A stretch of 23,063 nucleotides of DNA. Origin: Bacteroidota bacterium. Its GTDB lineage: Bacteria > Bacteroidota > Bacteroidia > Flavobacteriales > Weeksellaceae. A program made the position numbers and the translations under genes. Numbering within the stretch: position 1 is the stretch's first letter; every line of letters begins with the position of its first letter. This document shows, one piece after another, positions 6,007-14,064 of this stretch. The notes under the pieces are model-generated. The model was not told the origin of the DNA. It did not search any database and saw nothing but the letters and a program-made list of their open reading frames with translations. Where the stretch lies: the NCBI GenBank assembly GCA_023420435.1, contig JAEZWE010000188.1:1-23063 (forward strand), written 5' to 3'.

Positions 6007-8616
6007 ATGAATGCAGAAAAGGAAAGATTATTAAACCCTGATTGGAAAAATTGGGGACCCTATATTAGCAACAGAGCTTGGGGAACCGTGCGTGAAGATT
6101 ATAGCCACGACGGAAATGCTTGGGGATTTACAAGCTACGAACAAGCTTTAAGTAAGGCTTTTCGCTGGAGTGAAGATGGAATTGCCGGAATTTGCGATCC
6201 TAAACAAAGGCTTTGTTTTGCTTTTTCTTTTTGGAACAAAAAAGATAAATTTATTAAAGAGCGATTTTTCGGTTTAAGTAATTATCAGGGAAATCACGGA
6301 GAAGATATTAAGGAGATTTTTTATTATTTGGATAGTACACCCACCCATTCTTACATGAAAATGCTGTACAAATATCCCATCAATGCTTTTCCATACGAGG
6401 ATATTATTACAGAAAATGGCAGAAGAACAAAAGATGATAAAGAATACGAAATTGTTGATACCGGAATTTTTGAAAACAATGAATATTTTGACATTTTCAT
6501 AGAATATGCCAAAATAAATCACGATGATTTTTGTATCCGAGTTACGGTAACCAACAGAAGCAATAAAAAAGCTCCTTTGGTAATTTTACCAACACTTTGG
6601 TACCGTAACAATTGGAGTTGGGGTTATGGAACCTATCAACCTCAACTAAAATCCTCGGAAAATGGAAAAATTGATATAGATCATGAAGCCATAGATCTTC
6701 ATCATCTTTATAGCCGGAACAAGGATGTAGAATCTTTATTCTGTGATAACGAAACCAACACCCAAAAAGTTTTCGGAATAATTTCTGAAAACAAATTTTT
6801 TAAAGATGGCATCAATGATTATCTGGTTAAAGGATTAAACACCATAAATCCAGATAAAAAAGGAACAAAAGCCGCATTTCTTATTGATAACGAATTAGAA
6901 GCCGGTGAAACCAAAACATTTGATTTCAGGCTTAGTCCACACCTTATGGAAAATGCCTTTTTTGATTTTGATGAAATTATTAAAATTAGAAAACAGGAAG
7001 CGGACGAATTTTATCAGGAAATACAGAAAGAAATTGTTGATGAAGATGAAAAAAATGTTCAGCGGCAAGCTTTTGCAGGATTGATGTGGAACAAACAATT
7101 TTATCATTACAATGTTTCGAAATGGTTGCAAGGTGATCCCAAATTAGAGGCGCCAAGAAATTTAAATCATTATGTTCGAAATAAAGATTGGGCACACATG
7201 CAGAACAAGGACATCATTTCGATGCCCGATAAATGGGAATATCCTTGGTTTGCAACTTGGGATTTGGCATTTCATTGTGTTCCTTTATCCCTTGTAGATT
7301 CAGATTTTGCAAAACATCAGTTAAAACTTCTCACCAAAGAGTGGTATATTCATCCTAATGGACAACTTCCTGCCTATGAATGGGATTTTTCAGATGTAAA
7401 TCCACCCGTTCATGCTTGGGCCACTTTCCGTGTTTTTAAAATTGATGAAAAAAAGAACGGAAAACCCGATATCCCTTTTCTGGAAAGTGTTTTTCAAAAA
7501 TTATTATTAAATTTTACCTGGTGGGTAAACAGGAAAGATAAAACCGGAAAAAACGTTTTTGGAGGCGGATTTCTGGGGCTTGATAATATTGGAGCTTTCG
7601 ACCGAAATATGGAGTTTAAAAACGGTCAACATCTGGAACAAGCTGATGGAACAAGTTGGATGGCGATGTTTGCATTGAATATGATGCGAATTTCTATGGA
7701 ATTAGCCCTTTATAATCCAGTTTATGAAGATATGGCGATCAAATTTTTTGAACATTATCTCTACATTGCCAATGCCATGGAAAATATTGGAGAAAACAAA
7801 GTGGGACTTTGGGACGAAGAAGACGGTTTTTTCTACGATGTTTTACAAACCAAAGAAGGTGAAGCGTTACCTCTGAAATTAAGAAGCGTCGTAGGTTTAA
7901 TTCCAATGTTTGCGGTGGAAGTTGTAGAACACGAAATTTTAGAAAAATTACCCGGTTTCAGAACCAGAATGGAATGGATTCTGAAAAATAAACCAGAATT
8001 GGCGAATTTAGTTTCTCATTGGGAAGTAGAGGGAAAAGGAAGAAAACACTTGATGAGCATCCTTCGAAAAACTAGAATTACGAAAATCCTCAACCGAATG
8101 TTGGATGAAAAAGAATTTCTCTCTGATTTTGGGATCCGTTCGATGTCGAAAATTTATGAAGAAGAACCTTTCAATTTTAATGTTGATGGAAACCATTATT
8201 CTGTAAAATATTTACCCGCAGAAAGCGACAGCAGAATGTTCGGAGGAAATTCCAATTGGCGAGGTCCGATTTGGTTTCCGATCAATTTTCTGATTGTAGA
8301 AAGTTTGCAGAGGTTCCATTATTATTACGATGAAAGCTTACAAGTAGAGTTTCCTGTAGGAAGCGGCGAAATGCGAAATCTTGATTTTGTTGCCAACGAT
8401 CTGAGCAAAAGACTGCAAAACATTTTCCTGAAAAACGAAAAAGGAGAAAGAGCCTTTAACGGAGGAAACGAAATGTTTGATAAAGATGAAAATTTTAAAA
8501 ATTACATCATGTTTTACGAATATTTCGATGGCGATAATGGTCGTGGTGTAGGCGCTTCCCATCAATGTGGATGGACCGCAACTGTGGCAAAGCTAATACA
8601 GCCACGAATTCAGTAA
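6007..8616 (+). CDS. GH63-family glucosidase, cytoplasmic
   Basis: 869 residues, close to the usual length (about 870-890) of the bacterial GH63 group simply named glucosidase. The N-terminal part (WKNWGPYISNRAWGTVREDYS) is a beta-rich domain; the C-terminal two thirds carry the (alpha/alpha)6-barrel motifs. Asp419 in FATWDLAFH is in the place expected for the general acid. Further conserved pieces are EQADGTSWMAMF with Asp547, GLWDEEDGFFYD and GGNSNWRGPIWFP (746-758). GH63 enzymes are inverting exo-glycosidases acting on alpha-glucosides and related sugars; the substrate here is unknown. No signal peptide is visible, so it should act in the cytoplasm on imported or internal saccharides. It is transcribed away from the methionine operon and ends in a strong terminator. 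No sugar transporter or regulator is adjacent. Confidence 0.85.
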   Translation: MNAEKERLLNPDWKNWGPYISNRAWGTVREDYSHDGNAWGFTSYEQALSKAFRWSEDGIAGICDPKQRLCFAFSFWNKKDKFIKERFFGLSNYQGNHGEDIKEIFYYLDSTPTHSYMKMLYKYPINAFPYEDIITENGRRTKDDKEYEIVDTGIFENNEYFDIFIEYAKINHDDFCIRVTVTNRSNKKAPLVILPTLWYRNNWSWGYGTYQPQLKSSENGKIDIDHEAIDLHHLYSRNKDVESLFCDNETNTQKVFGIISENKFFKDGINDYLVKGLNTINPDKKGTKAAFLIDNELEAGETKTFDFRLSPHLMENAFFDFDEIIKIRKQEADEFYQEIQKEIVDEDEKNVQRQAFAGLMWNKQFYHYNVSKWLQGDPKLEAPRNLNHYVRNKDWAHMQNKDIISMPDKWEYPWFATWDLAFHCVPLSLVDSDFAKHQLKLLTKEWYIHPNGQLPAYEWDFSDVNPPVHAWATFRVFKIDEKKNGKPDIPFLESVFQKLLLNFTWWVNRKDKTGKNVFGGGFLGLDNIGAFDRNMEFKNGQHLEQADGTSWMAMFALNMMRISMELALYNPVYEDMAIKFFEHYLYIANAMENIGENKVGLWDEEDGFFYDVLQTKEGEALPLKLRSVVGLIPMFAVEVVEHEILEKLPGFRTRMEWILKNKPELANLVSHWEVEGKGRKHLMSILRKTRITKILNRMLDEKEFLSDFGIRSMSKIYEEEPFNFNVDGNHYSVKYLPAESDSRMFGGNSNWRGPIWFPINFLIVESLQRFHYYYDESLQVEFPVGSGEMRNLDFVANDLSKRLQNIFLKNEKGERAFNGGNEMFDKDENFKNYIMFYEYFDGDNGRGVGASHQCGWTATVAKLIQPRIQ

Positions 8617-8619
8617 AAA

Positions 8620-8655
8620 AATGGTTATTATTTTTCGATAATAACCATTTTTTTT
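8620..8655. terminator. Bidirectional intrinsic terminator
   Basis: A perfect 12-base stem (8620-8631 with 8638-8649), loop TTTTCG, followed by a T-run to 8655 and preceded by an A-run. It separates the convergent GH63 gene and OsmC gene and can work for both strands; the stop codon of the OsmC gene overlaps its T-run. Confidence 0.92.
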
Positions 8656-9076
8656 ATTGACATAATAATCCGTTGACAAATACTTCGTATTTTATTTCAA
8701 CATTGGGTTCCAAAGTTTTTGAAACGGAACAATATTTTTCAAAGGAAAGTTGGGCAGATTTCTGTGCTTTTTTTGGATCTATTTTGCCTTCCAAAATAAA
8801 TTTCACTTTAATTTTTTTGAAAGGTTTTGCATCATCAACCGGAATTCTTTCTCCTTCTACTTCTGCAGAAAATTTTGAAATTTCCTGTCGCTGTTTTTTC
8901 AATATGGAAATGATATCTATTCCACTGCAACCTGCCACAGCCATCAAAACTGTTTCCATCGGTGAAACTCCTTTTGCATCCGGATTAGAAGTATTATCTA
9001 AGATAACTTTATTTCCTGCACTGTTGGTGCATTCAAATAAATAATCGTCGTTTATTCGGTTTAATTCTATTTTCAT
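8654..9076 (-). CDS. OsmC/Ohr family protein
   Basis: 140 residues with the OsmC fold: the N-terminal strand region, then SPMETVLMAVAGCSGIDIISILKK holding Cys50, and a second cysteine, Cys116, in FEKYCSVSKTL. In OsmC/Ohr proteins the two cysteines reduce organic hydroperoxides with help from a lipoyl or thiol partner; the YhfA-like subgroup, to which this length and the GCSGID motif fit best, has no settled role. It is the last gene of the minus-strand operon, 11 bases after the DUF2314 lipoprotein gene, and ends in the terminator shared with the GH63 gene. The link to the MoxR module may be only co-transcription. Confidence 0.86.
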   Translation of the reverse strand: MKIELNRINDDYLFECTNSAGNKVILDNTSNPDAKGVSPMETVLMAVAGCSGIDIISILKKQRQEISKFSAEVEGERIPVDDAKPFKKIKVKFILEGKIDPKKAQKSAQLSFEKYCSVSKTLEPNVEIKYEVFVNGLLCQ

Positions 9077-9087
9077 TTTTAAAATAT

Positions 9088-9588
9088 TTAGTCAAACGCA
9101 ACTCCAAAATTTTCGTCGAATTGGTGTTGTTCATCTTGCGACATTCTGCTTCTGAAAACACGAATGGTATAACCTCCTCTTACTTTTCCGTCATCAAAAT
9201 ACATCCAGTCACTAACTTTATTTTTGGGAATTTCCACAATATCTCCAAGTTTAACTTCTTCTATTGAAATGGGAACATTTTCGGCATAGCCATAGAATTT
9301 ATCACCGTGTTTTACAATTTCAGAAATCCAAATATGTTCTGTTCCTTCTTTGGTTTGATACTCTTTTTTAATAGTAAAATTTGAAAATTTGGGATTGTAA
9401 TTTTGCAATGCTTTTTCAAAATCTGGTAATGTTTTTTGAGCCTTCTTCATTGCATCATTCATTTCCTTATCGAAATTGTCGGTTTGGTGAACATCAGGTT
9501 CTCCTTCTCTTTCAATTTTCTTTGTTTTATTGCATTGAATTAAGAAAAATGATACTAACAGTGTGTATAAAAATCCTTTAATTTTCAT
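9088..9588 (-). CDS. DUF2314-domain lipoprotein
   Basis: 166 residues. The N-terminus is a lipoprotein signal: charged MKIK, hydrophobic stretch, then FLIQC with the lipidated cysteine at 19. Residues 20-60 are charged and probably a linker. Residues about 70-160 match DUF2314: EHIWISEIVKHGDKFYGYAEN, the VKLGDIVEIPKNKVSDWMYF block, and GGYTIRVFRSRM. The domain has no known activity. Its ATG overlaps the stop of the DUF58 gene as ATGA, so translation is probably coupled. This places a surface or periplasmic lipoprotein inside the MoxR operon. The domain assignment is from the DWMY and GGYTIR motifs. Confidence 0.8.
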   Translation of the reverse strand: MKIKGFLYTLLVSFFLIQCNKTKKIEREGEPDVHQTDNFDKEMNDAMKKAQKTLPDFEKALQNYNPKFSNFTIKKEYQTKEGTEHIWISEIVKHGDKFYGYAENVPISIEEVKLGDIVEIPKNKVSDWMYFDDGKVRGGYTIRVFRSRMSQDEQHQFDENFGVAFD

Positions 9589-10265
9589 AAAATTCCTCTT
9601 GCTTTTATTTCCAAATATTTATTAATAACTTCCACATTAAGGTTTTCTGGAAGTGTGTAAACGGTATAAATTCCGTGTTTTCTTAATTCCTGGATAATCA
9701 GTTTTTTCTCGAATTCAAATTTTTCGGCAATAATTTCATCATAAATTTCCTGCATACTTTCCGGATTGGACTGGATGATTTTCTGTAATTCTGAATTTTT
9801 AAAAAATACCACTACCAAAAGATGATTTTTTGCAATCCCGCGAAGATATTTCATTTGTCGGTTTACTGCATCCAGCGTTTCAAAATTAGTAAAAAGCAGC
9901 ACTAAACTTCTTTGTCCGATACTGTATTTTACATCATGATACAACCTTCCAAAATCGCTTTCAAAAAAATTGGTTTGCAAATTATAAAGAGCTTCAGAAA
10001 TTTTCTTTAATTGTCCGGATTTATGATCCGCAGGAATTTTATTTTCCGTTTTTTTGGCAAAAGTCATCATTCCGGCACGATCTCCTTTTTTAAGAATAAT
10101 GTGCGACAAAGCCATTGTTGCGTTAATAGAATAATCCAACAAACTCAGTCCATTAAAAGGCATTTGCATGGTTCTTCCTTTATCAATGAGCATAAAAATC
10201 CTTTGCGATTTTTCTTCCTGAAACTGGTTTACCATCAGTTTATTTTGTTTGGAAGTAGCTTCCAA
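9585..10265 (-). CDS. DUF58 protein, C-terminal fragment (frameshifted gene)
   Basis: This frame contains the von Willebrand-like half of a DUF58 protein. The order ATSKQNKLMVNQFQEEKSQRIFMLIDKGRTM continues exactly the NWK that ends the upstream frame, as in intact DUF58 proteins. The metal-site motif is D-K-G-R-T, a variant of DxSxS. The region YSINATMALSHIILKKGDRAGMMTF follows as usual. The only start-like codon near the break is a TTG, which is probably incidental. DUF58 proteins occur with MoxR ATPases and are thought to be their substrates or adaptors. If the frameshift is genuine, this half could be made only by reinitiation or slippage, without its membrane anchor. The stop overlaps the lipoprotein start. 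Confidence 0.8.
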   Translation of the reverse strand: MEATSKQNKLMVNQFQEEKSQRIFMLIDKGRTMQMPFNGLSLLDYSINATMALSHIILKKGDRAGMMTFAKKTENKIPADHKSGQLKKISEALYNLQTNFFESDFGRLYHDVKYSIGQRSLVLLFTNFETLDAVNRQMKYLRGIAKNHLLVVVFFKNSELQKIIQSNPESMQEIYDEIIAEKFEFEKKLIIQELRKHGIYTVYTLPENLNVEVINKYLEIKARGIL

Positions 10266-10906
10266 TTGATGGTTCTTACATCATCTCCTTGAACATATTC
10301 TTTAATTTGCTCAAATTCCATGGTGTGTCCCAATTTCCGAATTTTCTTTATTCCGCCCAATAAAAATTCGTTCTGAAGCGCCATCAATTCATATTTTCTT
10401 AAATGAATAAACGATGGATAACTCGGTAAAACAACATCTTTCTGAAAAGTATATTTTTTGGCTACAAAACCTATGATGGAACTTGCAAAAACATTCAGAT
10501 TTCCAAAACTAAACTCTCCTCTTTCCTTAGGCTCCAGAATGTACTGAAAAAATACATTTTTGCCGGCATCTATTGTTTTCTGAATCAAGAAATCTCTCTT
10601 CTGAAACTGAAAAGGAATTTCATCAATGATTTTGGTATAAATTTTAAAAAAGTAATTATTCTTTACGTCAATTTTTACTGGATTTTCGTCGCCATTAGAC
10701 ATTTTTTCGGGCAAAATTCTTTGGGCTTGAACTCCGTTCTTATTGATAAAAAGTAACAAAAAATCTAAAATTAAAATTACAAAAATCACGAAAACAAGCA
10801 AATGAGCAAACCAAAGAATTTTAGGAAAGAAAAAAGAAAGAACATAACAAAACCCCACCAAAAAAAGCGTGTAGAAAAATCGATTATTGAGATACAGGTT
10901 TTTCAT
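10235..10906 (-). CDS. DUF58 protein, N-terminal fragment (frameshifted gene)
   Basis: 223 residues. Two adjacent membrane segments (about 9-27 and 32-54) anchor the protein. A periplasm- or cytosol-facing beta domain follows, then the DUF58 hallmark EYVQGDDVRTINWK near the end. After NWK the frame continues only as LLPNKIN and stops, while the expected continuation ATSKQNKLMV is in another frame. Together the two frames give one protein of about 440 residues, the normal size. The gene follows moxR after 111 bases. The same frame covers the family up to its central motif, so the break is recent or a sequence error rather than old decay. Confidence 0.82.
   Translation of the reverse strand: MKNLYLNNRFFYTLFLVGFCYVLSFFFPKILWFAHLLVFVIFVILILDFLLLFINKNGVQAQRILPEKMSNGDENPVKIDVKNNYFFKIYTKIIDEIPFQFQKRDFLIQKTIDAGKNVFFQYILEPKERGEFSFGNLNVFASSIIGFVAKKYTFQKDVVLPSYPSFIHLRKYELMALQNEFLLGGIKKIRKLGHTMEFEQIKEYVQGDDVRTINWKLLPNKIN
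10258..10262 (-). pseudogene. Single-base frameshift in the DUF58 gene (whole gene 9585-10906)
   Basis: The minus strand reads AAT TGG AAG CTA CTT CC; one extra A (TGG AAA GCT ACT TCC) would restore N-W-K-A-T-S and join both halves. The change is in a short A-run, so an assembly or sequencing indel is a serious possibility. No classical slippery heptamer is present at the break. Confidence 0.85.
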
Positions 10907-10916
10907 TTTTTGGTTG

Positions 10917-10940
10917 TAGGGATTAGGATTTAGGGTTTAG
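10917..10940. repeat. Degenerate 7-base tandem repeat between moxR and DUF58 genes
   Basis: Plus strand units TAGGGAT, TAGGATT, TAGGGTT and TAG follow each other with period seven. They lie in the 111-base gap 10907-11017, which also has a TAGTTTTG box on the minus strand (10971-10964) that could be part of an internal promoter, but no TTG at the right distance. Confidence 0.5.
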
Positions 10941-11017
10941 TTATTTTAGGAAATTGATTTTTGCAAAACTAAAAACTCAATAAATTTGTGATGATTTTTT
11001 AACTAAAACCTAGCAAA

Positions 11018-12025
11018 CTATCTCGGTATTTCAATGTTTTCTAAAATTTGACGGATAATTTCATCGGCAGACAAACCTTCCATTTCTCTTTCCGGAGAAA
11101 CAATAACACGATGTCTTAAAACTGCGTAGCTCGCTTCTTTGATATCTTCTGGGGTTACAAAATCGCGACCTCTAATGGCTGCAAAAGATTTTGAAGCGGT
11201 AAGAAGCGCCAAACTTGCTCTTGGAGAAGCTCCTAAATACAAGAATTGATTTTCACGAGTGTTGATGATAATTTTTGCAATATATTCCAGCAAATTAGGT
11301 TCAACAATAATGTTTTTTACGATCTGTTGATAAGACTTCAGCTGTTGTCCAGAAACTACCGATTTCACTGCATCAATCTTATTTTCCAGCTTGCTTTCGT
11401 GTTGGTTTTTTATAATTTCAATTTCCTGTTCTAAATTTGGGTAACCTACATTTATTTTGAAAAGAAAACGATCCAATTGTGCTTCCGGAAGACGATACGT
11501 TCCTTCGTGTTCAATAGGATTTTGAGTTGCTACAACCAGGAAAGGTTCTTCCATGATGTAACGATTTCCATCCATGGTGATTTGTCTTTCCTCCATTACT
11601 TCGAAAAGTGCAGCTTGCGTTTTCGCCGGAGAACGGTTAATCTCATCAATCAAGATAAAATTTGAAAAAATAGGACCTTTTTTAAATTCAAATTCTGAAA
11701 TTTTCATATTAAAAATAGAAGTTCCCAAAATATCGGAAGGCATTAAATCTGGCGTAAACTGAATTCTGCTGAAACCTACATCGATGGTTTTTGCCAAAAG
11801 TTTCGCCGTAATTGTTTTGGCAACACCAGGAACCCCTTCAATCAAAACATGTCCATTGCAAAGTAAGGCAGCCAAAAGATGTTCGATCATCGATTCCTGA
11901 CCAACAATTATTTTTCCGATTTCATTTTTTATTTTATCTAAGTTGTCCCGAAGTTCGGTCATTTCAATTCTGGAATGAAATTCCGGACGTTGGTTTTCCT
12001 GATTTTGGTTTTCAAAATTTTCCAT
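11018..12025 (-). CDS. moxR: MoxR-family AAA+ ATPase
   Basis: 335 residues, typical for the family. Walker A is GVPGVAKT at 64-71, Walker B LIDEIN at 125-130 followed by RSPAKTQAALFEVMEERQ; sensor 1 is ATQNP, the arginine-finger region ETYRLPEAQLDRF-like (EGTYRLPEAQLDRF), and the C-terminal lid carries GASPRASLALL and DIKEASYAVLRHRV. MoxR ATPases act as chaperone-like remodellers of proteins with von Willebrand domains, which fits the DUF58 gene next to it. The protein is cytoplasmic. Its gene is 57 bases after the DUF4350 gene, and a 9-base inverted repeat lies in that gap. Identity is sure; the client proteins are inferred from neighbours. Confidence 0.95.
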   Translation of the reverse strand: MENFENQNQENQRPEFHSRIEMTELRDNLDKIKNEIGKIIVGQESMIEHLLAALLCNGHVLIEGVPGVAKTITAKLLAKTIDVGFSRIQFTPDLMPSDILGTSIFNMKISEFEFKKGPIFSNFILIDEINRSPAKTQAALFEVMEERQITMDGNRYIMEEPFLVVATQNPIEHEGTYRLPEAQLDRFLFKINVGYPNLEQEIEIIKNQHESKLENKIDAVKSVVSGQQLKSYQQIVKNIIVEPNLLEYIAKIIINTRENQFLYLGASPRASLALLTASKSFAAIRGRDFVTPEDIKEASYAVLRHRVIVSPEREMEGLSADEIIRQILENIEIPR

Positions 12026-12040
12026 ATTTTCAAATTTACG

Positions 12041-12075
12041 AATGAACTTGCAAAAATGATGTATTGAAGTTCATT
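12041..12075. repeat. Perfect 9-base inverted repeat upstream of moxR
   Basis: AATGAACTT (12041-12049) and AAGTTCATT (12067-12075) flank 17 bases. It sits between the DUF4350 stop and the moxR start. No T-run follows, so it is not a terminator. It could be an operator dyad or an mRNA hairpin. Confidence 0.5.
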
Positions 12076-12082
12076 GTTATTT

Positions 12083-13252
12083 TTAGTTTTTTACTATTTC
12101 ATCTAAAAGTTGGTTCATCCTCATCAAATCTTCCTTCATTACGGCAGCATAAGGATCCTGTGCTTTTTTAATTAAGTTGATGGCTTCGTTAATTTTTTCA
12201 ATGGTAGTTCCTGTTTTTAGTTGCAGTTTTTTTGCAAAACTTTCATCCAAATTGGTGGTATCAATCATGAAATCCAATCTTATTCTGTTAAGGAAATACT
12301 GCGCTTTTTTTGCCATCATATCATGAAAATCGCCTTCCTGCAAATAAAGATTTCCGACACTTTTTACAAATTCTGCAGATTTATTTTTTAAAGGTTCTAT
12401 TACCGGAACAATGCGTTGTTTTCGTTTCGCATTGAAAAATATAAACAACAGCAAACCTGCCAAAAGACACCACCAAGCATAACGCAAAGCCGGTTTTGAA
12501 AGGATGAAACTAAGTGGTGATTTTGCAGCTCCAGAACCTGTGGTTTCTACAAACCAAACCGTGTTTCTTTTGGGAAGATAAGAGAAAACGTTTTCAAAAT
12601 ATTTTTTTGAATTTTTGCCGTAAAGCAAGTAATAATTGGTAAGAAAAAGAGGTTCTGAATGTAAATAAAAATTTCCTTTTCCAAATTTTACCCTAATAAA
12701 ATTGGCACTATTATTTTGCTCTTCACCGGAAGAATATCCCAAAATTTCAGCGTTTTTACTGATGAATGAAAAGCCTTTTCCTCCGGGAAATTTATCCAAA
12801 AACAACTTGTCGTTTACCATTTTTTGATCGGTAAATTTTAAAAAATGGGAATCATCAAAAGTAGTATTCGTTTGCACAAAACCCAAAGTATCTGCCGGTA
12901 AACCTAAAATTCGTGAAGAAACAATCATTGCATCGCTTCCTGCAGAAACTTGCTCAAAAATTTTTTTCCAAGATTCCTGATCAATATTTTTTTCTACTAC
13001 AAGAATATTGTGCGAAGCCATTTTCTGATTTTCCTCGTAAAATGCATATGGTGACATCACAGTTCTGCTCAAGTTTTCATCAAAAACATGATTTGCTTCT
13101 TGGTTAAAAATAAACAGTCCAAAAGGCGTTTTCTCCTGAATATCGAAGTTTTTGGTCCAATTGGTAACTTCATTTTTCGAAAGTTCCAAGAGCACCAACA
13201 AAATCACCACAACAAAAAAAATGGATCCGTATATTTTTAAGGTTTTGTTCAT
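12083..13252 (-). CDS. DUF4350-domain membrane protein
   Basis: 389 residues. A membrane segment at about 8-24 is followed by an extracytoplasmic domain (40-230) resembling DUF4350, which has a glutamine-amidotransferase-like fold without clear catalytic residues here. A second membrane segment (YAWWCLLAGLLLFIFF, 258-273) leads to a basic stretch NAKRKQR and a cytoplasmic helical tail that contains NLYLQEGDFHDMMAKKAQYFLNRIR. DUF4350 proteins regularly accompany MoxR and DUF4129 genes. The gene starts 26 bases after the DUF4129 gene. The tail could be the contact to MoxR or DUF58, but this is conjecture. The DUF assignment comes from layout and neighbourhood more than from strong motifs. Confidence 0.75.
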   Translation of the reverse strand: MNKTLKIYGSIFFVVVILLVLLELSKNEVTNWTKNFDIQEKTPFGLFIFNQEANHVFDENLSRTVMSPYAFYEENQKMASHNILVVEKNIDQESWKKIFEQVSAGSDAMIVSSRILGLPADTLGFVQTNTTFDDSHFLKFTDQKMVNDKLFLDKFPGGKGFSFISKNAEILGYSSGEEQNNSANFIRVKFGKGNFYLHSEPLFLTNYYLLYGKNSKKYFENVFSYLPKRNTVWFVETTGSGAAKSPLSFILSKPALRYAWWCLLAGLLLFIFFNAKRKQRIVPVIEPLKNKSAEFVKSVGNLYLQEGDFHDMMAKKAQYFLNRIRLDFMIDTTNLDESFAKKLQLKTGTTIEKINEAINLIKKAQDPYAAVMKEDLMRMNQLLDEIVKN

Positions 13253-13278
13253 TTCCCTGAATTGGACTTCAACATTTT

Positions 13279-14064
13279 TTAAATTTTAAAACTATTAAAT
13301 ACCTTCTTGAAATGCTGATAATCGGTTGCATTAATCTCAAATTCCCCATACCAAACATAATCGAAAATACGCACCAGTTCCTGAAATTCTGATTTTTGAG
13401 TTTCATTTTTTAATTCAGAAATATAATCTCGATTTGTTTTTTCCGGCAACCAATGAATGCGTTTTTGATCTGAAAGTTTTTTCAAAATTTGAAGAAATTG
13501 ATATCGAATGGCAAAACGGTAATTCTTACTGTTCTCGAATTTCAAAATTTCTTCAGAAAAATTGATTTCGTGGATATTTTCCGCCAGATTTTCTTCATGG
13601 ATATTCAATTTTCTATTCTTTTTACTGAAAAATAAACCCCCTTCTTTTGAAATGATATATTTGATGAGGACGTAAAGCAAAAATCCAATTAAACCAATGG
13701 CAAAAAGACGAACCAGCAAAAGCGTAACATCGCTTGTTTTCTGTACATCAACCTCACCGAAAATAGACTGCAAAATTTTTGCGATTCTTTTTCTTATTTT
13801 GCTCCATAGCGATTCTTTCGGTTTAACGATGGTGTAATTGTATTCGTCTCCTTTGTATTTGTTTCTTAAATCCGGGCGTAAATTTTTAGGATAAACAACA
13901 TTTTCAGTGATGTAATTTTTTGTTAGAACGGAATCTGTTTTTACCCATTTTTCATCCATCCCAGAAACAAGGGTATCAATTTCCACAGTCTGAAACTGCT
14001 GCTGAGCAAAAAATCCAGCAGAAAAAAATAAAAAAAGAAAAAAGAAAACCTTAAACTTCACCAA
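13279..14064 (-). CDS. DUF4129-domain membrane protein, non-ATG start
   Basis: 261 residues. A signal peptide (VKFKVFFFLFLFFSAGFFA, cleavage near 20) is followed by a periplasmic stretch of about 90 residues, one membrane segment at about 113-137, and a cytoplasmic helical domain. The C-terminal YRFAIRYQFLQILKKLSDQ and YVWYGEFEI region resembles DUF4129, often joined to transglutaminase-like or MoxR systems. The frame starts with TTG at 14062-14064 followed by GTG; either may initiate. There is no ATG near. The start lies inside the end of the upstream gene (14-base overlap), so initiation is probably coupled to it. Function is unknown. Confidence 0.75.
   Translation of the reverse strand: MVKFKVFFFLFLFFSAGFFAQQQFQTVEIDTLVSGMDEKWVKTDSVLTKNYITENVVYPKNLRPDLRNKYKGDEYNYTIVKPKESLWSKIRKRIAKILQSIFGEVDVQKTSDVTLLLVRLFAIGLIGFLLYVLIKYIISKEGGLFFSKKNRKLNIHEENLAENIHEINFSEEILKFENSKNYRFAIRYQFLQILKKLSDQKRIHWLPEKTNRDYISELKNETQKSEFQELVRIFDYVWYGEFEINATDYQHFKKVFNSFKI

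Noticed and set aside
10235..10265. Programmed ribosomal frameshift in the DUF58 gene
   Set aside because: No X-XXY-YYZ slippery heptamer or clear downstream stimulatory structure at the break; simple loss of one A explains it better.
10917..10940. Telomere-like sequence
   Set aside because: The units resemble plant telomere repeats only by chance; the array is short, degenerate and within a bacterial operon.
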